Under the pieces are notes generated by a model. It was not told the origin of the DNA. It saw only the letters and a program-made list of their open reading frames with translations, and did no database searches. This document shows, piece after piece, positions 58,942 to 64,000 of a stretch of DNA of 64,000 bases (positions are counted from its first letter, which is position 1; each line of letters begins with the position of its first letter). The position numbers and the translations under genes are program-made. Origin of the DNA: Pholiota molesta (taxonomy: Eukaryota; Basidiomycota; Agaricomycetes; Agaricales; Strophariaceae); contig JACGCK010000052.1 of NCBI GenBank assembly GCA_014925825.1, forward strand, positions 226,767 to 290,766. Reading direction: 5' to 3'.

Positions 58942-58951
58942 GCCAATCTCC
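58942..58951. repeat. Target-site duplication, right copy (GCCAATCTCC)
   Basis: Exact copy of 58139-58148, directly after the right end of the AT-rich insertion. Confidence 0.82.
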
Positions 58952-59749
58952 GTCTTATTTCTGTGCAATCATAGTCGAAATTCAAGTTCAAATGATATCT
59001 GTGCTTTGGACTACTCAAATAGTGCTATCTAGAAACACCACAGTACTAAAAGTTCAGACCAACGATAGCGCTGGCAACAATCTACTGTACTGCAAACGAG
59101 CTCCTATTTGGGTGACATGAGATACTTAACAAGTATGCATCACTCGTTCTCGTTCTCGTTCACCTGCTCTTGCTCTTCTCCCTCTCAATTTCGCCAGCCG
59201 ACCCAAAAGAGGATCTGTTGAACTTATTGTGCCATGATCTCATGTCCCTACGCGTCCTGCATATATCAATGCTCGCCCGTGTTGATGCGGCTTGCATTTT
59301 CATCCTTGCCCCGCGATGCTGCCTCCGATCTTCCAGGTAGTCTTGCTTCCGTTCCAGAAAGGATTTGTTGCCTGTAATATTTGGATCTTCCCTATGCTTC
59401 TCGTGTTTGCCGCACTTGAATGTGTTGCTGCAGGGACCAGAGGGGATTGATTGAAGTAGCAGATTTACATGTGTAGTTTCCAAAATAATACATATATCAC
59501 TGTCCGTCTGCCTGAGCGTACACCTTTCTCCATTCATAGTACACCTCTCTCCAATGTGATTCTGAGTCAAAGCGAGTCACGAGCGTGACACATGAATTAT
59601 GTCTATGTGACGAATTGAGAAAGCAAAATTTGCCTTTCTCAGTCCTGCTCTTCGACGGCAAATTGCTGCCTTTCCATTCGTTGCACGCTCAGATATCACA
59701 AACACCAAGAAAGCTCAATTTTTGGTTCTACTTCTACTGTCCTACGAAA
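58952..59749. other. 5' flank of the DIRS-like retrotransposon
   Basis: Contains a CGTTCT microrepeat near 59143-59160. The left terminal repeat of the retrotransposon should lie here, but without the right end (outside the window) it cannot be delimited. Confidence 0.4.
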
Positions 59750-61461
59750 ATGCCCGCTCAGAATAATCCTTATCTCGATGCCTGCCCGGATTTTTCCCTG
59801 CCAGAGTTCGCCGAGCGCCGTGATGCCCTCACGCACCTCGGGTGGACCGATGCACAGGCTGTAGCTTTCTTGAAGGCTGCGTGGGTTGATGTCAACAATA
59901 CCGCCAAGGCCCGATGGGATCAGGCTATTGCCGCCGAAGAGCAAGCAGCCGCTGATGCAGAGCGCGAGAGACTGGAGGCCGCGGCGGCGGCCTCGGCCGC
60001 CCAGGCACAGGAGCAGGAGGCTTTAGAGAAGGAAGATCGCAAGAAGAACGCCGCGAAGTACCTGCCTCATTCCGATAACCCCGTGCCGAGTGGACCTCCC
60101 ATCATTCCATCAGCCGCTGTTCTCGCGAAACTCAAGAAAGGGGAGTACGTACCCCTGTGGCACTTCACACGAGCTGGGTTGAAGGCCGTGGATCGCAGCA
60201 CGGCGTCCGAGGACAAGAACTCAGGACGTCTCACGACCGATGCTGAGGGGGCTTTGGTCTGGACCCCCATCCTCGACTCCAAGATTGCGCGCGGTGTCGT
60301 TGCAGACCGCGACCTGTCCTTCGAAGAGTTCACCACGGCCGCCCCGCGTCTGCTGCAGGCAATGGTCACTGCCGGCTGGCCGACTCAGCGCGTTTCCATG
60401 TTCCACGCCTTTTTCACCGCTATTCAACGCCACGCCTTCTGGACCTCTCTCGACGAGCGCGACCAGCATGCCATCATGCTGTACGAAGATGGACAACGCC
60501 AATTGTGGCACACTGCGGCGGCCACGGCAACACTGGCACACCCTGTTTACTCGTTGGCGGTCATCAACGAAGATGTGTTACGGGATGCTTGGCATCGTGT
60601 CGATGTCCAGTGGTACGACGACAAGCGTGAAAGAGTACGTGGCTTCTGTTCTTTGATTTTGGACTGAGAATCCTGTGCTGACAACGAGTTTTCCTTTTCC
60701 CTTTTTTTTGCCCTGCTTTTACCATCTTTTCTTCGACTTTGCGTGTTTCGTGTGGCGTGCCCTTTTTGCTTCGCGTCCTGTGTTTCTGGCGTTTTTTCCG
60801 CGTGTTGCGTGCGGCATCTTTTGGCGTGCGGTGTTTGCGGTTGCGGTTGCATTTACGTTTGCGGTTGCGTTTGCGTTTGCCTTTTGCGTCTGCATTTGCG
60901 TTTTGCGTTGGCATAATTCGTTTGGAATGTTTTTACTATTTCCTGCGTTTTGCGTTCCTGCTTTTGCGCTTGTCACCGTTTCCGGCGTTGCGTGTTCCTG
61001 CGTTTGGTTTTCAGAGTTTGCGAGAGGCGGCGGCTTCTGGGCAGCGCGGTCGTGCGTACGAGCGTCAGCGCGATCGGCACTGGTCCCCTGCTCGCAATCG
61101 GGGTACCTCCCGGAGGCGTTCGGGATCCCCGCCGCGGCGTGCGAGCGGGAAGCAGGATTTTTTCCCCGGCACAGGCTCTTCGAGCGCCCAGGTTTGTGCC
61201 GTCTGCTTGGGGCGCCACAGGGATCGCACCCACTTCACAGAATGCAATGCAACGAAGACATGGGACCGGGCCCACGACACCCTCTGCCGACGCAACTCCT
61301 GTGGCGAGCTTGTCACCATCTCCAGTGGCCAGCCCCTCTGCGTCGACTGGCAGCGCGACCGCGGGTGCTCCATTGCCCGCCATGGGGCACGGCACAGGTG
61401 CTCGGGCTGCGACTCCACCGAACATGGAGCCAGCTCATGTCCTCGAGCGGAGAAGGTCTGA
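59750..61461 (+). CDS. Gag-like ORF1 of the DIRS-like element, 443 aa, one large intron
   Basis: Structural (nucleocapsid-like) protein of the retroelement. Starts MPAQNNPYLDACPDFSLPEF. Exons 59750-60634 and 61015-61461 join in phase across a 380-bp intron with donor GTACGT and acceptor TTTTCAG. Exon 1 includes GWTDAQAVAFLKAAW, an Ala/Glu-rich helical stretch (EEQAAADAERERLEAAAAA), likely coiled coil for multimerisation, and a conserved DRDLSFEEFTTAAPRLLQAM region. Exon 2 is Arg/Ser-rich, then Cys/His-rich: VCAVCLGRHRDRTHFTECNA, CRRNSCGELV, DRGCSIARHGARHRCSGC, EHGASSC. These look like zinc-binding knuckles for nucleic acid. The intron is unusually long for this window and consists largely of TTTGCG/TTGCGT microrepeats. 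Unspliced reading would stop within about 10 codons. Confidence 0.82.
60739..60960 (+). repeat. TTTGCG/TTGCGT low-complexity tract inside the ORF1 intron
   Basis: Short T- and G-rich units of the type TTTGCG, TTGCGG and TTTGCC recur irregularly, densest at 60830-60915. They keep all forward frames free of stops by composition alone. Confidence 0.8.
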
Positions 61462-64000
61462 GCCAGTCACACCTTACCTGTGGCGTGCCTGGCAGCATGC
61501 CCTGGTGGGCGCTGGGCTCGTCGACAGGTACCCGTCTGTCGTGCGCGGTTTGCGTGAGGGATTCCGTGCCTCCTTCCCAACAATCAATCGAACTCAAATC
61601 CCTCCCAATTGCCCTTCCATTGATGAATTCCACAAGGAATTCGACGCCATCGTTCAAGGCGAGGTGGATAAGGGCCGGTACGTCGGCCCTTTCACGCGAG
61701 ACGAACTCGAGGGCATTATTGGACCTTTTCAAACGTCACCTTTCTCCATTATTCCAAAGGCGGGAAAACCGGGCAAGTTTCGAATCATCCAGAACTTCTC
61801 ATACCCCGCGGCCCCTTCTTCCTCCTTTCCAAATCCTTCCGTCAACTCCGCGACACTGGCCAGCGATTTCCCATGCACTTGGGGCACTTTTAACGTCACT
61901 TGCGCAACGATTGCTTCGCTACCTCAAGGTTCGCAGGCCGCGGTACGCGACGTGTCTGAAGCCTATCGCACAGTGCCTCTCCATCCCTCTCAATGGGCAG
62001 CGTGCGTGGTCCAAGTCGGCCTCAACAGATTCTACATCGACCTCTGTGCGGCTTTTGGCGCGAGACCATCTGGTGGCCTTTATGGGTCATTGGCCGATGC
62101 GGCTGCCGACATCTTTCGCGCACGAGGGATTGGCCCTCTCCTCAAGTGGGTTGATGACACCATCTTCTTCCGTGTTCCAGTGCGGTGTCTCGCGTCCTAC
62201 AATAGACTTCGCGAAGGGTGGCGGCGCCTCGTTGCTCAGCAGGGATCGTCTTGTTCTGGGGCCGGCGGTGGTATGGTGAGGGCTGTGGCCGGGATGGCTT
62301 GGGCTTCGAGGCTGTGGAAGACTTCATTCAGCCTTTACAGGATTTGTCAGGGCAGTCGCGGCGCAGCTCCGAGGATGCTGCCTTCGCGTACAACTTTGCA
62401 GACATCGACCAGGTGTCGGCCGAGTTGGGTGTCCCTTGGGAAGCCTCGAAGGATGTTCCCTTCGGTTCGCAGGTCACCTACATCGGGCTATTGTGGGATT
62501 TGGACAGGCGCATGGTCGGCCTGGCTGCAGCCAAGCGTGAGAAGTATTTGGGTGGGATTGCGGAATGGCAAGCTCGCGAAACGCACACTCTGGAGGACGT
62601 CCAGCGCCTGTATGGCCGTCTTCTCCATGCTACGCTCGTGCTGCCGGCTGGGCGAGCTCGTTTGGTGGGCCTCGAGAAGATGCTGGGGCTCTTTGTGGAT
62701 AAACCTCTGCTTGCTCGACATGCCGTCCGATCCATTGCAGATGACCTCGCATGGTGGACAGGCCGCCTCCGGTGCTCGGTTGTCGAGCGGCCCATTCCTT
62801 CCTTCCTCAACATCGTTGACTACAGCGCCTACTCCGACGCCAGCTCAGAGGTGGGAATTGCCATTGTTATTGGCAAACGATGGCGTGCATGGCGACTCAT
62901 CCCCGGCTGGAAGACCCTTGGAGGTGTCCGCGACATCTCGTGGGCAGAGGCCATCGGCTTCGAACTGCTTGTCGATGCCATTCTCCGCATCGCTCCTGCT
63001 GGACAACATATGCGGGTTTATGGAGACAACATGGGAGTCGTTGAAGGATGGTGGAACGGTCGAAGTCGAAATGGGCAGGTCAATGAGGTCTTCAAATGCA
63101 TCCATGACAAGCTCGAGACTCGAGGGGCCATTGGCACCATTCACACTACCTACACGCGCAGCGAGTCCAACCCAGCCGATGGCCCCTCACGTGGCGTCTT
63201 CCCTTCCGAGCATCTCCTCCTCCCCCCTCTTCCAATTCCAACCAGAGCTGCTGGTTTCGTGGTCGATGCCTTGGAACCCCTCACCCCAGCCGAGGTCGGA
63301 TCACCGCGTCCCATCCCCAGGCCTAAGGAATTCGCCCATCGAGAGCCCGCTGGACATGACTTCGGTGGCTTTGATGCCTGTCCCGAATCAGCGGCCTCTG
63401 TCTATACCGCGGAAGCGCTTTAACGTGCCCATCCCCTCCGCTTCACTGGGTGACTCACGGACCAGAGAGTACAGGCCCGGTCTGGTACCCGCACCTTCAC
63501 CATTTCGTCCTCACTGTGCTTCGCGTGATCGTTTGCGTCTCTGGCGCCCTTCGCCTCCTCCCACGAATTCTACGGCAGCCTCCGGATATGTACCGTCGAC
63601 GCCGGAAGCAGCAGAGCGTATACTTGATCTCCTTAGCAGTGCATGGGCTCCGGGGACAAAGAGTGCATATGGAGCAGGCCTCTTGGTTTTTCATGTCTTT
63701 TGTGATGCACGTACACCACCTGTTCCCGAGCATCTTCGCGGCCCTGCAAGTGATCTTTTGGTTTTAGAATTCATATCCTGGTGTGCTGGCACTCTCCGTG
63801 GGAAAACATTGAAGAACTATGCCTATGGTGTCAAGGCGTGGCACACGGTGCATGGGTTGGGTTGGGTTTTGGATGATACGCGTATCACGGCAGCTCTAGT
63901 AGCTGCAGAGCGAGTTTCTCCAGCATCGTCGAAGCGGCCTCAGCGGCCGCCTTTGTTGGTTGCCACCATATCTGCCATCCGCGACCGGCTAGACATCCAG
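61424..64000 (+). CDS. ORF2 of the DIRS-like element: reverse transcriptase and tyrosine recombinase frame, open to window end
   Basis: Starts at an ATG (MEPAHVLERRRSEP) inside the last 38 nt of ORF1, in another frame. It stays open for 859 codons to base 64000. About codons 13-280 encode the reverse transcriptase: TPYLWRAWQHALVGAGLVD, the fingers motif FSIIPKAGKPGKFRIIQNFS, AAVRDVSEAYRTVPLHPSQW (first catalytic Asp), SGGLYGSLADAA, and the catalytic KWVDDTIFF near 62146-62172. From about 62240 to 63420 the meaningful frame is a different one (RNase H, listed separately), although this frame has no stop. From about 63560 this frame again encodes conserved sequence: STPEAAERILDLLSSAWAPG, SAYGAGLLVFHVFCD and SWCAGTLRGKTLKNYAYGVK. 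These are typical of the N-terminal domain of DIRS tyrosine recombinases. Catalytic residues lie outside the window. Confidence 0.85.
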   Translation, partial: MEPAHVLERRRSEPVTPYLWRAWQHALVGAGLVDRYPSVVRGLREGFRASFPTINRTQIPPNCPSIDEFHKEFDAIVQGEVDKGRYVGPFTRDELEGIIGPFQTSPFSIIPKAGKPGKFRIIQNFSYPAAPSSSFPNPSVNSATLASDFPCTWGTFNVTCATIASLPQGSQAAVRDVSEAYRTVPLHPSQWAACVVQVGLNRFYIDLCAAFGARPSGGLYGSLADAAADIFRARGIGPLLKWVDDTIFFRVPVRCLASYNRLREGWRRLVAQQGSSCSGAGGGMVRAVAGMAWASRLWKTSFSLYRICQGSRGAAPRMLPSRTTLQTSTRCRPSWVSLGKPRRMFPSVRRSPTSGYCGIWTGAWSAWLQPSVRSIWVGLRNGKLAKRTLWRTSSACMAVFSMLRSCCRLGELVWWASRRCWGSLWINLCLLDMPSDPLQMTSHGGQAASGARLSSGPFLPSSTSLTTAPTPTPAQRWELPLLLANDGVHGDSSPAGRPLEVSATSRGQRPSASNCLSMPFSASLLLDNICGFMETTWESLKDGGTVEVEMGRSMRSSNASMTSSRLEGPLAPFTLPTRAASPTQPMAPHVASSLPSISSSPLFQFQPELLVSWSMPWNPSPQPRSDHRVPSPGLRNSPIESPLDMTSVALMPVPNQRPLSIPRKRFNVPIPSASLGDSRTREYRPGLVPAPSPFRPHCASRDRLRLWRPSPPPTNSTAASGYVPSTPEAAERILDLLSSAWAPGTKSAYGAGLLVFHVFCDARTPPVPEHLRGPASDLLVLEFISWCAGTLRGKTLKNYAYGVKAWHTVHGLGWVLDDTRITAALVAAERVSPASSKRPQRPPLLVATISAIRDRLDIQ
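62236..63423 (+). CDS. RT thumb/RNase H portion of the DIRS-like element (different frame from RT)
   Basis: Continues the reverse transcriptase in the next frame. The protein moves from WRRLVAQQ into FWGRRWYGEGCGRDG-like sequence, so one base is lost (or two gained) near 62236-62262. Then come EDAAFAYNFADIDQVSAELG, the family motif FGSQVTYIGLLWDLDRRMVG, and HTLEDVQRLYGRLLHATLVL. The RNase H fold follows: YSAYSDASSEVGIAIVIG (Asp), SWAEAIGFELLVDAIL (Glu), MRVYGDNMGVVEGWWNG (Asp), and the closing TRSESNPADGPSRG. The frame ends at a stop at 63421-63423, after which coding returns to the recombinase frame. Overlapping RT/RNase H and recombinase frames are known in DIRS elements; the break inside the RT itself is more likely a mutation. 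Confidence 0.82.
   Translation, partial: SAGIVLFWGRRWYGEGCGRDGLGFEAVEDFIQPLQDLSGQSRRSSEDAAFAYNFADIDQVSAELGVPWEASKDVPFGSQVTYIGLLWDLDRRMVGLAAAKREKYLGGIAEWQARETHTLEDVQRLYGRLLHATLVLPAGRARLVGLEKMLGLFVDKPLLARHAVRSIADDLAWWTGRLRCSVVERPIPSFLNIVDYSAYSDASSEVGIAIVIGKRWRAWRLIPGWKTLGGVRDISWAEAIGFELLVDAILRIAPAGQHMRVYGDNMGVVEGWWNGRSRNGQVNEVFKCIHDKLETRGAIGTIHTTYTRSESNPADGPSRGVFPSEHLLLPPLPIPTRAAGFVVDALEPLTPAEVGSPRPIPRPKEFAHREPAGHDFGGFDACPESAASVYTAEAL

Larger units (their letters stand above)
59750..64000 (+). mobile_element. DIRS-like tyrosine-recombinase retrotransposon (right end outside window)
   Basis: The order is a gag-like ORF with a zinc-knuckle region, reverse transcriptase, RNase H, and the N-terminal part of a tyrosine recombinase. 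There are no aspartic protease or DDE integrase motifs. This set and order identify the DIRS group, which integrates with a tyrosine recombinase and lacks target duplications. Coding density and mostly open frames suggest a fairly young copy, although one frame change separates the RT and RNase H portions. The 3' end, including the catalytic R-H-R-Y residues of the recombinase and the right terminal repeat, is beyond base 64000. Confidence 0.9.

Noticed and set aside
60675..62279. 534-codon frame across the ORF1 intron and the RT region
   Set aside because: It is kept open by the TTTGCG-type low-complexity intron and by codon composition. The recognisable Gag, RT and recombinase motifs are all in other frames.

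Overview
The window looks like nuclear DNA of a white-rot basidiomycete (Agaricomycetes). Evidence: genes split by many short GT-AG introns of about 50-60 nt, a multi-exon class II ligninolytic peroxidase, a fungal Rho1 GTPase, basidiomycete-type NACHT, F-box-like and 7TM proteins, and a tyrosine-recombinase (DIRS-like) retrotransposon. Gene density is low. Much of the sequence is intergenic, repeat-derived or decayed.

Layout. 1-8.5 kb: one intact 7TM gene (3240-1928, minus) and one single-exon gene of unknown function (5313-5960). 8.6-11.3 kb: a NACHT/STAND NTPase gene (minus) broken by one single-base frameshift. 11.4-18.9 kb: mostly gene-poor, with a recent 934-bp Mutator-like insertion (16480-17413) next to a small secreted-protein gene (17673-18225). 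18.9-26.5 kb: an Arg/Pro/Ser-rich gene, an 864-bp tandem duplication, the RHO1 gene (23445-22481, minus), and a duplicated locus. In that locus a gene (26431-25901) and its decayed partial copy flank a 710-bp fold-back palindrome packed with CTRYAG hexamers. 29.5-33.5 kb: a Mn-peroxidase-like gene (18 exons, complete) and a convergent FAD-dependent monooxygenase, both plausible parts of oxidative aromatic and lignin metabolism. 34.7-36.2 kb: a decayed ABC transporter. 36.9-38.7 kb: a small cysteine-rich secreted protein and a 7TM gene. 39.6-43.6 kb: a large F-box-like protein and a tandem pair of mitochondrial DUF1279 genes. 44.2-49.2 kb: an F-box pseudogene, other remnants, and a paralogue of the 38-kb 7TM gene. 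49.4-51.2 kb: a TIR-bounded repeat-rich element with a perfect 31-bp-arm hairpin and 33-bp tandem repeats. 52.7-58.1 kb: an F-box gene followed by two diverged copies of a non-coding block. 58.1-58.9 kb: an AT-rich insertion with a 10-bp target duplication. 59.7-64.0 kb: a DIRS-like retrotransposon running off the window end.

No operon-like organisation is expected or seen. The main themes are extracellular or oxidative enzymes (peroxidase, monooxygenase, secreted proteins), expanded lineage-specific families with decayed copies (F-box, 7TM, ABC), and several classes of mobile or fold-back DNA. Exon boundaries were derived by hand from splice motifs, phase consistency and conserved protein motifs. 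No similarity search was possible, so family names rest on recognised motifs.
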